A stretch of DNA of 64,000 nucleotides from Hymenobacter lapidarius (GCF_001816145.1 NZ_MDZB01000066.1:21716-85715), one strand, 5' to 3'. Shown: positions 31,069 through 40,103, counted from the stretch's first letter. A program made the numbers and translations. The notes: generated from the letters alone by a model not told the origin.

Positions 31069-31659
31069 ATGAACCTGTTTCGTACTCTGGGCAGCGCCTT
31101 TTTCGTGGCCTTCGCCGGCCTAAGCTTCACCGGCTGCATCAGCGCGCCCGAATACGCCGTGGAGCCAGATATCGACTTCAAGGGGCTTACCATTACCAAA
31201 AACCGCCCCGGCAACGGCCAGTTGGCGGTAGACACGCTCAACTTCGCCATTGACTTTCGGGATGGCGACGGCGACCTGGGCCTGTCCGACGCCGACATCA
31301 AAAAGGCGCCCTATAACGCCACCACCGGCGGCCCCAACAACCGGGGTTTCAGCTACAACTACTTCATTCAGCCCTACGTGCGAACGGGTGGGCCGGGCAC
31401 GGCGTTCGTAAAATTCATCACCCCTTTCGGCTTTCAGGGCGAATACGATGGCCGCTACCTGCGCCTCGACGGCAATGCCGATGGCAGCGAGTCCAAAGCT
31501 GCCCCGCTGCGCGGCACCCTGCGCTACAAGCTCCCCCTGTTCTTAGACGGGGCCGTGTACCGGGCCGGCCAAGTGCTGTATTTCGAAATCAGCATTATGG
31601 ACCGCAAACTGCACCAGAGCAATGTTATTAAGACATCGGAGGTAACGCTGGGGCAGTAA
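31069..31659 (+). CDS. Hypothetical lipoprotein
   Basis: 196 residues. The signal ends in LSFTGC, so the protein is a lipoprotein with Cys at about 23. A beta-rich domain follows, beginning VDTLNFAIDFRDGDGDLGLS, which is a repeated feature of an uncharacterised Bacteroidota lipoprotein group, and ending EISIMDRKLHQSNVIKTSEV. Function unknown. It stands alone between a minus-strand acyltransferase and a convergent dehydrogenase. Confidence 0.72.
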   Translation: MNLFRTLGSAFFVAFAGLSFTGCISAPEYAVEPDIDFKGLTITKNRPGNGQLAVDTLNFAIDFRDGDGDLGLSDADIKKAPYNATTGGPNNRGFSYNYFIQPYVRTGGPGTAFVKFITPFGFQGEYDGRYLRLDGNADGSESKAAPLRGTLRYKLPLFLDGAVYRAGQVLYFEISIMDRKLHQSNVIKTSEVTLGQ

Positions 31660-31664
31660 CGCAG

Positions 31665-31715
31665 TCACCTCACCCCCTAGCTCTCCTGCGGAGAGGGGGC
31701 TAGGGGGTGAGGTGA
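31665..31715. repeat. Perfect inverted repeat TCACCTCACCCCCTAGC
   Basis: 17-bp perfect arms with an inner CTCTCC/GGAGAG pair, between two convergent genes. It has no U-run, so it is not a canonical terminator. A related block is at 25338-25372. The sequence type is widespread in Bacteroidota intergenic DNA. Confidence 0.8.
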
Positions 31716-31732
31716 ACGAATGCGCAACTCAA

Positions 31733-34153
31733 CTAGTAAATATCAGCGAACCGCTCGGGCTCGGCTTCACTCATCAGCTCGTACACCGTATCGAACACGT
31801 CTTCGGCGTTGGGCTTGCTGAAATAGTCGCCGTCGGAGCTGTAAGCGGGGCGGTGGGGCTGCGCGGCCAGGCAGCGCGGCTGCGCGTCGAGGAAGCGGTA
31901 GGCGCCCTGCTCGTCCAGTACGTGCTGCATCATATAGGCGGTGCCACCGCCGGGCACGTCCTCGTCGGCGAAGAGCACGCGGCTGGTCTTCTGAATGCTG
32001 TCCACAATCAGGTGCTCCAGGTCGAAGGGCAGCAGGGTCTGCACGTCGATTACTTCCACGGAAATGCCCACTTCGGCCAGCTGCTTGGCGGCATCCATCA
32101 CTATGCGGCACATTGAGCCGTACGTTACCACCGTGATGTCGGTGCCGGTCTGCAGTACCTCGGGGCGGCCCAGGGGCAGCGTAAACTCGCCCACGTTGCT
32201 CGGAATCCGCTCCTTCAGGCGGTAGCCGTTCAGGCACTCAATTACCAGGGCGGGCTCGTCGCTGCGCAGCAGCGTGTTGTAGAAGCCAGCGGCCTGGGTC
32301 ATGTTGCGGGGCACGCACACGTGCATGCCGCGGATGCTGCCCAGAATCATGCCCATGGGCGAGCCCGAGTGCCAGATGCCTTCGAGGCGGTGCCCGCGGG
32401 TGCGCACAATGAGGGGGGCTTTCTGGCCGCCTTTGGTGCGGTACTGCAGGCAGGCCAGGTCGTCGCTCAAAATCTGGATGGCGTAGAGCAGGTAGTCCAG
32501 GTACTGGATTTCGGTGATGGGACGCAGGCCGCGCAGCGCTGCCCCGATGCCCTGCCCCACAATGGTGCACTCGCGGATGCCGGTATCGGTCACGCGCAGC
32601 TCGCCAAACTTGTCCTGCAGGCCCGCAAAGGCCTGGTTTACGTCGCCAATCTTGCCCACGTCTTCGCCGATGGCGAAAATGCTGGGGTCGCGCTGGAAGT
32701 TGGCCTCAAAACAGGCCTGCAGCACTTCGCGGGCGTCTACCACGGGGGCATCGGTGGCGAAGGCAGCTGGCACTTCGTCGATATTACCTACCGCATACTC
32801 ACTCTGGCTGAACAGGTTGGAGTTGTAGCGGTCGGCGTTTTCGGCCAGCAGCTGCTCTAGGTGGCGCTGCACGGCGCGGCGGCCGGCGCTGCGCTTCTCG
32901 TTGCGCACGTGGCGCAGGGCGCGGCGCATAGTGCGCACAATGTCGGCCCGAATGGGCGTGGGGTTTACCTTCAGCTGCTCCACCATTTCGTGCAGCGTGT
33001 TTTCGGTGCCGGTGTCGGCCACCAGCTTATCCAGCAGCACCACGGCCTCGTCGCGCTCGGCCTTGATGGCGTCGAAGAAAGCCGCCCAGGCCGCCGTGCG
33101 CGCCGTTTTGATGGTGGCCGCTGCCGTCTTTTCAATTTCGTCGAGCTCCAGCTCCGTGGCGTGCCCTTCGGCCAGCAGCCACTCGCGCAGCTTGTGCAGG
33201 CAGTCGTGGGCTTCTTCCCAGCTCAGCCGGTCCTTGCTCTTGTAGCGCTCGTGCGAGCCGCTGGTGCTGTGGCCCTGCGGCTGCGTCACTTCCGTGACGT
33301 GGATGAGCACGGGCACGTGCTGCTCGCGGCACACGGCGGCGGCGCGCAGGTAGGTGTCCACCAGGCCAGCGTAGTCCCAGCCGCGCACCACGTAAATTTC
33401 GAAGCCCTGCTCGCCTTCGCCGTCGCGCTGCAAGCCGGCCATGATGGCCGAAATACTCTGCTTGGTGGTCTGGTATTCGGCCGGCACCGAGATGCCGTAG
33501 TGGTCGTCCCACACGCTCACCAGCATGGGCACCTGCAGCACGCCGGCGGCATTAAGCGCCTCAAAGAACATGCCCTCGGAGGTGCTGGCGTTGCCGATGG
33601 TGCCGAAAGCCACCTCGTTGCCGTTGGTGGAGAGGTGCGTGAACTGGTGCAGCTCGGGGTTTTGGCGAAACAGCTTGGAAGCGTAGGCCATGCCCAGCAG
33701 GCGCGGCATTTGCGAGGCCGTGGGCGAGACGTCGGCCGAGGAGTTCTTGGTTTGGGTGAGGTCGGTGAGGTTGCCGTCATCGTCCAGCATGCGCGTGGCG
33801 AAGTGCCCGTTCATGGCGCGGCCGCCGGTGGCGGGCTCGGCTTCCACGTCGGGGTTGGCGTAGAGCTGGGCAAAGTATTGCTCCCAGGTGAGCTGGCCGA
33901 TGGCCACCATGAAGGTCTGGTCGCGGTAGTAGCCGGCGCGGAAGTCGCCGTTTTGGAAGGCGCGGGCCATGGCCAGTTGGGGCACTTCCTTGCCATCGCC
34001 GAAGATGCCAAATTTGGCCTTGCCCATGAAAACCTCCTTGCGGCCGGCCAGGGACGCCAGGCGGCTTTCCCAGGCCAGACGGTAATCGTAGAGAAAATCA
34101 ACCTTTGAAAGAGGTGCGGATAGCGCAGGCAACGCGGTTTCGGCAGTGGGCAT
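31733..34153 (-). CDS. 2-oxoacid dehydrogenase E1, fused alpha and beta subunits
   Basis: 806 residues from ATG 34153. The alpha half (about 1-430) has the TPP region GNASTSEGMFFEALNAAG and the WDDHYGISVPAEYQT segment. The beta half (from about 470) has FAIGEDVGKIGDVNQAFAGL, EIQYLDYLLYAIQ, PLIVRTRGHRLEGIWHSGSP and the C-terminal transketolase domain VIDVQTLLPFDLEHL. Such fused E1 proteins are normal for Bacteroidota and probably serve branched-chain or 2-oxoglutarate/pyruvate-type complexes; the exact 2-oxoacid cannot be read from sequence. E2 and E3 are not in the window. The upstream in-frame extension to 34930 overlaps the divergent gene and is rejected. Confidence 0.9.
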   Translation of the reverse strand: MPTAETALPALSAPLSKVDFLYDYRLAWESRLASLAGRKEVFMGKAKFGIFGDGKEVPQLAMARAFQNGDFRAGYYRDQTFMVAIGQLTWEQYFAQLYANPDVEAEPATGGRAMNGHFATRMLDDDGNLTDLTQTKNSSADVSPTASQMPRLLGMAYASKLFRQNPELHQFTHLSTNGNEVAFGTIGNASTSEGMFFEALNAAGVLQVPMLVSVWDDHYGISVPAEYQTTKQSISAIMAGLQRDGEGEQGFEIYVVRGWDYAGLVDTYLRAAAVCREQHVPVLIHVTEVTQPQGHSTSGSHERYKSKDRLSWEEAHDCLHKLREWLLAEGHATELELDEIEKTAAATIKTARTAAWAAFFDAIKAERDEAVVLLDKLVADTGTENTLHEMVEQLKVNPTPIRADIVRTMRRALRHVRNEKRSAGRRAVQRHLEQLLAENADRYNSNLFSQSEYAVGNIDEVPAAFATDAPVVDAREVLQACFEANFQRDPSIFAIGEDVGKIGDVNQAFAGLQDKFGELRVTDTGIRECTIVGQGIGAALRGLRPITEIQYLDYLLYAIQILSDDLACLQYRTKGGQKAPLIVRTRGHRLEGIWHSGSPMGMILGSIRGMHVCVPRNMTQAAGFYNTLLRSDEPALVIECLNGYRLKERIPSNVGEFTLPLGRPEVLQTGTDITVVTYGSMCRIVMDAAKQLAEVGISVEVIDVQTLLPFDLEHLIVDSIQKTSRVLFADEDVPGGGTAYMMQHVLDEQGAYRFLDAQPRCLAAQPHRPAYSSDGDYFSKPNAEDVFDTVYELMSEAEPERFADIY

Positions 34154-34214
34154 AGCGAGTTGAACGGGGGGTGGGAGTAAAGTCAGGAAGGACGGCACGG
34201 TTGGAACCGCGGTG

Positions 34215-34222
34215 CAAAAATA
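34215..34222 (-). promoter_or_regulatory. Candidate -7 element of the E1 gene
   Basis: Minus strand TATTTTTG, a perfect TAnnTTTG, 62 bp before the start codon at 34153. A second box, TATATTTG, lies on the plus strand at 34263-34270 for the divergent DUF1573 gene. Confidence 0.45.
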
Positions 34223-34400
34223 CGGAATTGAGGCCGGGCAGATGGCAGGTGGAGTTTGGGCGTATATTTGGGAGCTAATGAATTGGCTGGTCGGCCTGTC
34301 CCTGGTCAGGGCCTCCACCGCCAGGCTGCATTTCCTATTAAACGTAACCGTGGCTTGCGTAGCTATGCGCGCCGCGGCTGGCAGTTCAACTTCTACAACC

Positions 34401-35171
34401 ATGAAACAGCTTCTCACCATTTGCCTGCTGGCATTTGCCTTCACCGCCCGCGCCCAGGCCGTGATGCAATTCGAAAACGACAGCCACGATTTCGGCAAAG
34501 TGCCCGAGGGCACCATGGCCACCCACGAGTTCAAGTTTAAGAACACCGGCAAGCAGCCCCTGGTGATTGCCAACGTGCAGGCCAGCTGCGGCTGCACCAC
34601 GCCCGACTGGACCAAGACGCCGGTGGCGCCTGGCAAATACGGCATCATCAAGGCCATGTACAGCAGCGCGGGCCGCCCCGGCGCCTTCAACAAAACCGTG
34701 ACCGTGACCAGCAACGCCACCGAGCCCAGCAAGGTCCTCACCATCAAGGGTGCGGTGCTGACCAAAGACGAAATCAAGCCCACGCTCACGGCGGCGCAGC
34801 TGGCGCAGTCGCCGCACCTGGTGCTGGACCGGAGCACCCACGACTTTGGCAAGTTTGAGGCCGGCCAGCAGCCTTCGGCCCGGTTCACCGCTCGCAATAC
34901 CGGCAAAACCCCGCTGGTGCTCGGTGCCATCTCGTCCGGCTGCTACTGCGTGGGCTACAAAACGACCCCCACGCCCATTGCCCCCGGCCAAAGCGCCGTG
35001 GTGGAGCTGGTTTACAGCCAGCGCCAGCTCGGCCAGGTGAGCGACGCCGTCACCATCACGTCCAACGACCTGAGCGGCGATGCCAACCTCACGCTGCGTG
35101 CCAACATTGTGCGCGACCTCAGCGGCAACAGCATGGTGAAGGAAAGCGGCACGGCCGTGCCTTTTAAGTAA
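34401..35171 (+). CDS. Secreted DUF1573 protein, two domains
   Basis: 256 residues from ATG 34401, with signal peptide MKQLLTICLLAFAFTARAQA. Two consecutive DUF1573 (Ig-like) domains are seen: MQFENDSHDFGKVPEGTMAT with ASCGCTTPDW, and LVLDRSTHDFGKFEAGQQP with SSGCYCVGYK. DUF1573 modules are beta-sandwiches frequent in Bacteroidota envelope proteins; the function is unknown. The Cys pairs could form disulfides or bind metal. An earlier in-frame start at 34212 is before the probable promoter and rejected. Confidence 0.87.
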   Translation: MKQLLTICLLAFAFTARAQAVMQFENDSHDFGKVPEGTMATHEFKFKNTGKQPLVIANVQASCGCTTPDWTKTPVAPGKYGIIKAMYSSAGRPGAFNKTVTVTSNATEPSKVLTIKGAVLTKDEIKPTLTAAQLAQSPHLVLDRSTHDFGKFEAGQQPSARFTARNTGKTPLVLGAISSGCYCVGYKTTPTPIAPGQSAVVELVYSQRQLGQVSDAVTITSNDLSGDANLTLRANIVRDLSGNSMVKESGTAVPFK

Positions 35172-35173
35172 AG

Positions 35174-35283
35174 ACCACGGATTATTCGGATTTCGTAGCC
35201 GATTTAGGTATAGAGCCCTGTCAATCTGACGGGGCTTCTTTCTTTAGGAGAAACCCCGCTACTTTTTTGGTGGGGTTTTTCTT
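35174..35283 (+). terminator. Repeat remnant followed by two terminator-like hairpins
   Basis: 35174-35205 is a short ACCACGGATTATTCGGATTT copy of the repeat family at 18978. Then come a CGGGGC/ACCCCG hairpin (about 35229-35258) and AAACCCC/GGGGTTT plus TTTTTCTTTTG (about 35250-35286). The second is a good intrinsic terminator for the DUF1573 gene. Confidence 0.65.
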
Positions 35284-35340
35284 TTGAAATTGAGTTGGCC
35301 CGAACCAAATCTTAGCGCCAATGGTACTAGCCGCACGCCC

Positions 35341-35348
35341 TATCTTTG
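35341..35348 (+). promoter_or_regulatory. Candidate -7 element of ald
   Basis: TATCTTTG, a perfect match, 52 bp before the ald start. No TTTG at -33. Confidence 0.5.
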
Positions 35349-35399
35349 CGGCTCGAAACAGTACTTCTCCTCCCAAACCTTCACTCCCACCCTTCGCTC

Positions 35400-36527
35400 A
35401 TGATTATCGGCGTTCCTAAGGAAATTAAAAACAACGAAAACCGCGTGGGCCTCACGCCCGCCGGTGTGGCCGAGCTGCGCAAGCACGGCCACACGCTGCT
35501 GGTGCAAAGCACCGCCGGCGAAGGCAGCGGCTTCTCCGACGAAGAGTACCAAACGGCGGGCGCCACCATGCTCGGCACCATTGCCGAAGTGTACGGCCAA
35601 GCCGAGATGATTGTGAAGGTGAAGGAGCCGATTGCGGAAGAATATCCTCTCATTAAGGAGAACCAGCTGCTCTTCACCTACTTCCACTTCGCCAGCGGCG
35701 AGGAGCTGACCCACGCCATGATAGCCCGCAAGGCCGTGTGCCTGGCTTACGAAACCGTGGAGTTGCCCAACCGCGCCTTGCCCCTACTCATTCCGATGAG
35801 CGAAGTGGCCGGCCGCATGGCCCCACAGGAGGGCGCCAAGTACCTGGAGAAACCCCTCAAAGGCCGCGGCATTTTGCTGGGCGGCGTGCCCGGCGTGAAG
35901 CCCGCCAACGTGTTGGTGCTAGGCGGCGGCGTGGTGGGCACGCAGGCGGCCAAAATTGCCGCCGGCCTCGGCGCGCAGGTCACCATTATGGACATCAGCC
36001 TGAACCGCCTGCGCGAGCTCGACGATTTCATGCCCAAAAACGTGGTGACGCAGTACTCCAACGAGTACAACATCCGCGAAGCCATCAAGACCTCGGACCT
36101 GATTGTGGGTGCGGTGCTCATTCCCGGGGCTAAGGCGCCGCACCTCATCACCCGCGACATGCTGAAGACCATGCGTCCCGGCACCGTGGTGGTAGACGTG
36201 GCCGTGGACCAGGGCGGCTGCATTGAAACCTGCCACCCCACCACCCACGAAAACCCGACCTTCATCATCGACGACGTGGTGCACTACTGCGTGGCCAACA
36301 TGCCGGGTGCCGTGCCCTACACCAGCACCCTGGCCCTGACCAACGCCACCCTGCCCTACGCCGTGCGCCTAGCCAACCTGGGCTGGCAAGAAGCCTGCCG
36401 CCGCGACGAGGCCCTGCGCCTCGGCCTGAACGTAGTGCACGGCGAAGTGGTATACAAAGGCGTAGCCGACGCCTGGGGCCTGCCCCTGGTGAACGTGGAA
36501 ACGGTGCTGGAGCTGGCTTCGGTTTAA
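35400..36527 (+). CDS. ald: Alanine dehydrogenase
   Basis: 375 residues from ATG 35400. NAD-dependent interconversion of alanine with pyruvate and ammonia. It opens with IIGVPKEIKNNENRVGLTPA, has the substrate-site Lys/His segments (MIVKVKEPIAEEYPL, LLFTYFHFA), SEVAGRMAPQEGAKYLEKP, and the NAD-binding fold VLVLGGGVVGTQAAKIAAGLG. The C-terminal NMPGAVPYTSTLALTNATLP is diagnostic for the family. Length is normal. Transcribed alone, ending at a hairpin at 36550-36583. Confidence 0.96.
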   Translation: MIIGVPKEIKNNENRVGLTPAGVAELRKHGHTLLVQSTAGEGSGFSDEEYQTAGATMLGTIAEVYGQAEMIVKVKEPIAEEYPLIKENQLLFTYFHFASGEELTHAMIARKAVCLAYETVELPNRALPLLIPMSEVAGRMAPQEGAKYLEKPLKGRGILLGGVPGVKPANVLVLGGGVVGTQAAKIAAGLGAQVTIMDISLNRLRELDDFMPKNVVTQYSNEYNIREAIKTSDLIVGAVLIPGAKAPHLITRDMLKTMRPGTVVVDVAVDQGGCIETCHPTTHENPTFIIDDVVHYCVANMPGAVPYTSTLALTNATLPYAVRLANLGWQEACRRDEALRLGLNVVHGEVVYKGVADAWGLPLVNVETVLELASV

Positions 36528-36549
36528 GCAAAAGCAATAATCAAAAGTT

Positions 36550-36583
36550 GAAAGCCTTCCTGACTAGTGTCGGGAAGGCTTTC
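36550..36583 (+). terminator. ald terminator
   Basis: GAAAGCCTTCC / GGAAGGCTTTC arms with a 12-nt loop followed by a short CTTTG; 23 bp after the stop. Confidence 0.7.
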
Positions 36584-36700
36584 CTTTGTGGTTGCCCTTT
36601 CACTGGCTTGCAAACCCGGGTGCCTGTGCGAACCTGAAAAACATGATGATGGGCGCTTTTTGCACGCTCGGAATTTCTCATTATTACCCTTCTGCTTCTT

Positions 36701-38611
36701 TTGCTCCCCTCGCCTGCCATTCGGTTGTTGCTGCGCCGCTTAGCCTTGTTGCTGGTAGCCTACTCGCTGCTGCGGCTGGGATTTTACGCCTTCAATTTTG
36801 CCACGTTCAGGAGCGTGGAGGCCGGCAAGGTGCTGCTGGCTTTTGGGCACGGGCTGCGCTTCGACGTGTCGGCGCTGCTGTGGCTGAACCTGCCGCTAGT
36901 GGTGCTCTCGCTGGTGGTTCCGGTATCGGCCCGGCGGGGGCAGCGCTGGCTCCGGGGGCTTTTTGTGGCGGTGAACACGGTGGGGTTTGGGCTCAATATT
37001 ATTGACTGGGAGTACTTCGCCTTTATTGGCCGGCGGCTGAGCAACGAGTTTACCACCGTGGGCGGGGACATTCGGCAACAGGCGGGCCAGCTGGTGACGC
37101 ACTACTGGTACTTGTTTCTTCCGCTGGGGGCGTTGGTGTACTTGCTGTGGCGCCGGTGGCCCATGCCCACCGCGGCCGAGGCAGCCGTGCCCAACAGCCG
37201 ACGGCTTTGGATGCAGCGCGGCGGGGAGCTGCTGCTGCTGGTGGGGGCCATGGTGCTGGGCATCCGCGGCGGCTGGCAGCTCAAGCCCTTGCGTCCCGGC
37301 GCCGCCTTCGAGCAGCAGCCGGCCGTGCTGGGCCACCTGGTGTTGAACAGCACCTTCACCGTGCTCAAATCCCTCAACGGGGCCAAGGTGGAGCGCAAGC
37401 ACTACTTCCCGAATGACACGGGCTTGCGCCCGGCCCTGGGCGCGCCGGTGGTGGCCCCCCGCCCGCCCGGCACCGGCCTGCGCCCAAACGTGGTGCTGCT
37501 GCTGCTTGAGAGCTTTGGCTCTGAGTACACAGGCGTTGAAAACGGCGGCCGAGGGGGCTACACACCGTTTTTCGATTCGTTGGCCACCGCGCCAGGCTCG
37601 CTGCTGATGCGGGAGAACTACGCCAACGGCCGGCGCTCCATTGAGGCCCTGCCAGCGGTGCTCTCGGGCCTGCCTTCGCTCATGGACTCGCCGTTTATCA
37701 CCTCCAGCTTTCAGACGGCGGAGCTGCACGGGCTGGGCGAAATGCTCGGCCACCAAGGCTATGCCACGGCCATGTACCACGCTGGCACCAACGGCACCAT
37801 GGGCTTCGATATGTTTGCCGGCATTGCGGGCATGCAGCACTACTACGGCCTGAGCCAGTACCCCGGCGGCGCCAGCAGCCCCGATTACGACGGGCACTGG
37901 GGCATTTTTGATGAGCCCTACCTGCAGTACTTCAGCCGCCAGCTAAACACCACCAAGGAGCCGTTTTTCGCTACCCTTTTCACGCTTAGCGCGCACGACC
38001 CGTTTACGCTCCCGGCCCAGTACCAGGGCAGGCTGCCAGCGGGCACGCAGCCCATTCACCCCACCATAGCCTACACCGACGCGGCGCTGCGCCACTTTTT
38101 CCGGACGGCCAGCCAGGCGCCGTGGTATCGGAACACGCTGTTTGTACTCACGGCCGACCACACTTCTCAAACGGACCGCGCCGGCTACGATAACCCCGTG
38201 GGCTACCACAAAACCCCGCTCCTGCTGCTGCAGCCCGGCCACGCTCTGCCCGCTACCAACCCGCACCGCATTACCCAGCACGCCGATGTTCCGGCCACGG
38301 TGCTGGACGTGCTCGGGCTGCGGCAGGAACAACAGCTGCTGCTGCCCTTCGGCTCCTCCATCTTCGACACTGCCAGCACGGGCCGCGCCCTGCTCCGCGA
38401 TGGCGACTCCTTCTACCTGGTGCACGCCGATTTTGTGACCGAGCTGAAGAGCGACAATTCGGTGCGGCTCTACCCCTACCAAACCCATTTTATTCCGCAG
38501 CAGCCGCTGGCAAATCCCGACCCCGCGCTGCTGAAGAAATATGGCGATGAGCTGCGCGCCAGCGTGCAGTTCTACGTGAACAGTTTGCTGGATAACCGGC
38601 TGTATAAATAG
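36701..38611 (+). CDS. LTA synthase-like membrane sulfatase-family enzyme
   Basis: 636 residues. Four to five N-terminal membrane segments (about 8-190), then an extracytoplasmic alkaline-phosphatase-like domain with RPNVVLLLLESFGSEYTG (metal Glu), the nucleophile region NGRRSIEALPAVLSGLP, GHWGIFDEPYLQY and the metal ligands TADHTSQTD. These enzymes transfer phosphoglycerol or phosphoethanolamine groups; in Bacteroidota the substrate is unknown. No ATG is available near the start: the frame opens after a TGA at 36647, and TTG 36701 is the best start, with a possible CTG nine bases upstream. So the start is uncertain. Confidence 0.85.
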   Translation: MLPSPAIRLLLRRLALLLVAYSLLRLGFYAFNFATFRSVEAGKVLLAFGHGLRFDVSALLWLNLPLVVLSLVVPVSARRGQRWLRGLFVAVNTVGFGLNIIDWEYFAFIGRRLSNEFTTVGGDIRQQAGQLVTHYWYLFLPLGALVYLLWRRWPMPTAAEAAVPNSRRLWMQRGGELLLLVGAMVLGIRGGWQLKPLRPGAAFEQQPAVLGHLVLNSTFTVLKSLNGAKVERKHYFPNDTGLRPALGAPVVAPRPPGTGLRPNVVLLLLESFGSEYTGVENGGRGGYTPFFDSLATAPGSLLMRENYANGRRSIEALPAVLSGLPSLMDSPFITSSFQTAELHGLGEMLGHQGYATAMYHAGTNGTMGFDMFAGIAGMQHYYGLSQYPGGASSPDYDGHWGIFDEPYLQYFSRQLNTTKEPFFATLFTLSAHDPFTLPAQYQGRLPAGTQPIHPTIAYTDAALRHFFRTASQAPWYRNTLFVLTADHTSQTDRAGYDNPVGYHKTPLLLLQPGHALPATNPHRITQHADVPATVLDVLGLRQEQQLLLPFGSSIFDTASTGRALLRDGDSFYLVHADFVTELKSDNSVRLYPYQTHFIPQQPLANPDPALLKKYGDELRASVQFYVNSLLDNRLYK

Positions 38612-38619
38612 GCGGGCGA

Positions 38620-39081
38620 CTACCGCCGCACCACCGCAGCGTAGGCCGGAACTTCTTCCAGCCGCTGGTTGGTGCGCGTTTCAAAATCCACGCGCCAGCA
38701 GTAGTGCACCAGGCCGTTGGTGAGCAGCAGCAGCGGCGCGCCGATGGTTTGGTTGTAGGTGGTGGCCTGGCGGGCCACGGCGGCATCAATGGTCACGGTG
38801 GGCGCCTTGCATTCTACCAGCAGCAGGGGCTTGCCTTCGGCGTCCAGGGCCAGTAAGTCGGTGCGCTTGTGGCGCTGGTTGTAGCGCAGGCCGCGCTCCA
38901 GGGCCAGCAGGCCGCGGGGGTAGCCCAGGTGGTCGGCCAGGTAGTGCACCACGTGCTGGCGCACCCACTCCTCGGGCGTGAGCACCACGTGCTTGCGCCG
39001 CAGCCCGTCCCAGATGAGGGGCTGATTTGTGGCCGATTGCGTAAGTTTGGCATTGAAAGGCGGCAGGTCCAGGGCTTGCAT
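38620..39081 (-). CDS. Stand-alone HsdR N-terminal-domain nuclease-like protein
   Basis: 153 residues from ATG 39081. Similar to the N-terminal restriction-nuclease domain of type I HsdR subunits: KHVVLTPEEWVRQHVVHYL, GLRYNQRHKRTDLLALD and the PD-(D/E)xK core LLLVECKAPTVTID. It has no helicase part, and no HsdM/HsdS genes are near. This short form is conserved across Bacteroidota, so it is not simply a fragment. A DNA-cleaving or DNA-repair role is possible. It is convergent with the LTA-synthase-like gene, with an 8-bp gap, and divergent from the AMP nucleosidase gene. Confidence 0.82.
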   Translation of the reverse strand: MQALDLPPFNAKLTQSATNQPLIWDGLRRKHVVLTPEEWVRQHVVHYLADHLGYPRGLLALERGLRYNQRHKRTDLLALDAEGKPLLLVECKAPTVTIDAAVARQATTYNQTIGAPLLLLTNGLVHYCWRVDFETRTNQRLEEVPAYAAVVRR

Positions 39082-39107
39082 CACCTCCAAAGGTACGGGG
39101 CCAAATC

Positions 39108-39197
39108 GAGTGACTGAGTAGCTGAGCGACTGAGTGACTTCGGGTTTTGCGTCCTTTCTCCCATCCTTCACTCAGTCGCTCAACCACCCAGTCACCC
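39108..39197. repeat. CTGAGTGACTGAG-type inverted repeat in a divergent promoter region
   Basis: Left part GAGTGACTGAGTAGCTGAGC with further CTGAGTGAC, right part CACTCAGTCGCTCAACCACC. It fills the 119-bp space between two divergent start codons. Related sequence lies inside rnpB (24914-24974) and before yebC (61527-61550). Confidence 0.75.
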
Positions 39198-39200
39198 TTT

Positions 39201-39971
39201 ATGAAGACCAAAGAAGAAATTGTAAACAACTGGCTGCCGCGCTACACGGGCGTGCCGCTGAACGAGTTTGGGCAGTACATCCTGCTCACCAACTTCAGCA
39301 ACTACGTGTACATGTTCGCCGAGCAGTTCGATACCGAAGTGCGCGGCAAGGACAAGCCCATGCAAACGGCCACGGCCAATGGCATCACCATTATCAACTT
39401 CGGCATGGGCTCGCCGATGGCGGCCACGGTCATGGACTTGCTCTCCGCCGTGAAGCCCAAAGCGGCCCTGTTTCTGGGCAAGTGCGGCGGCCTGAAAAAG
39501 ACCAAGCTCGGCGACCTGGTGCTGCCCATCGCGGCCATTCGCGGCGAGGGAACTTCCGACGACTACCTGCCCAAAGAAATCCCGGCCCTGCCCTCCTTCC
39601 GCCTGCAGCGCGCCGTGTCGTCGATGATTAAGAAGCACGAAATGGACTACTACACCGGCACGGTATATACCACCAACCGCCGCGTGTGGGAGCACGATGC
39701 CGAGTTTAAGGACTACCTGCTGCGGGTGCGCGCTCTGGCCGTGGACATGGAAACGGCCACCATTTTCGTGTGCGGGTTCATGAACGACATTCCCCACGGC
39801 GCCCTGCTGCTGGTGAGCGACAACCCGATGACGCCCGAAGGCGTGAAAACGTCGGAATCGGACTCGAAAGTGACCACCGACTTCGTAAAGCGCCACCTGC
39901 AAATCGGCATCGAGTCGCTGCAGGAGCTGCAGTTTTCCGGCGAATCGGTGAAGCACATGCGCTTCGATTAA
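39201..39971 (+). CDS. amn: AMP nucleosidase
   Basis: 256 residues from ATG 39201. Hydrolyses AMP to adenine and ribose 5-phosphate. It has the nucleoside phosphorylase fold: ITIINFGMGSPMAATVMDLL, FLGKCGGLKKTKLGDLVLP, AVDMETATIFVCGF (the base/ribose-binding Met-Glu motif) and LLVSDNPMTPEGVKT. The short form without the N-terminal regulatory domain is typical for Bacteroidota. It is preceded by the inverted repeat at 39108-39197 and followed by palindromic repeat copy G. Confidence 0.93.
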   Translation: MKTKEEIVNNWLPRYTGVPLNEFGQYILLTNFSNYVYMFAEQFDTEVRGKDKPMQTATANGITIINFGMGSPMAATVMDLLSAVKPKAALFLGKCGGLKKTKLGDLVLPIAAIRGEGTSDDYLPKEIPALPSFRLQRAVSSMIKKHEMDYYTGTVYTTNRRVWEHDAEFKDYLLRVRALAVDMETATIFVCGFMNDIPHGALLLVSDNPMTPEGVKTSESDSKVTTDFVKRHLQIGIESLQELQFSGESVKHMRFD

Positions 39972-40011
39972 GGAGACAGGCCCAACTGGTCTGGGCAGCA
40001 CAACAATAAAG

Positions 40012-40103
40012 AACGTCATGCTGAGCTTGCCGAAGCATCTCTACCGCATAGTAAATGAATTACTAGCGCAGTAGAGATGCTTCGACAAGCTCAGCATGAC
40101 GTT
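40012..40103. repeat. Palindromic intergenic repeat, copy G
   Basis: AACGTCATGCTGAGCTTGCC left arm and an inverse right arm ending AAGCTCAGCATGACGTT; 92 bp, almost identical to copy A. It separates amn from the amidohydrolase gene. Confidence 0.92.

Noticed and set aside
31733..34153. Fused E1 alpha-beta as a novel fusion
   Set aside because: This fusion is a normal form in Bacteroidota and not new.
34154..34930. N-terminal extension of the E1 dehydrogenase to 34930
   Set aside because: The extension is antisense to the DUF1573 gene and has no dehydrogenase character; ATG 34153 fits the family start.
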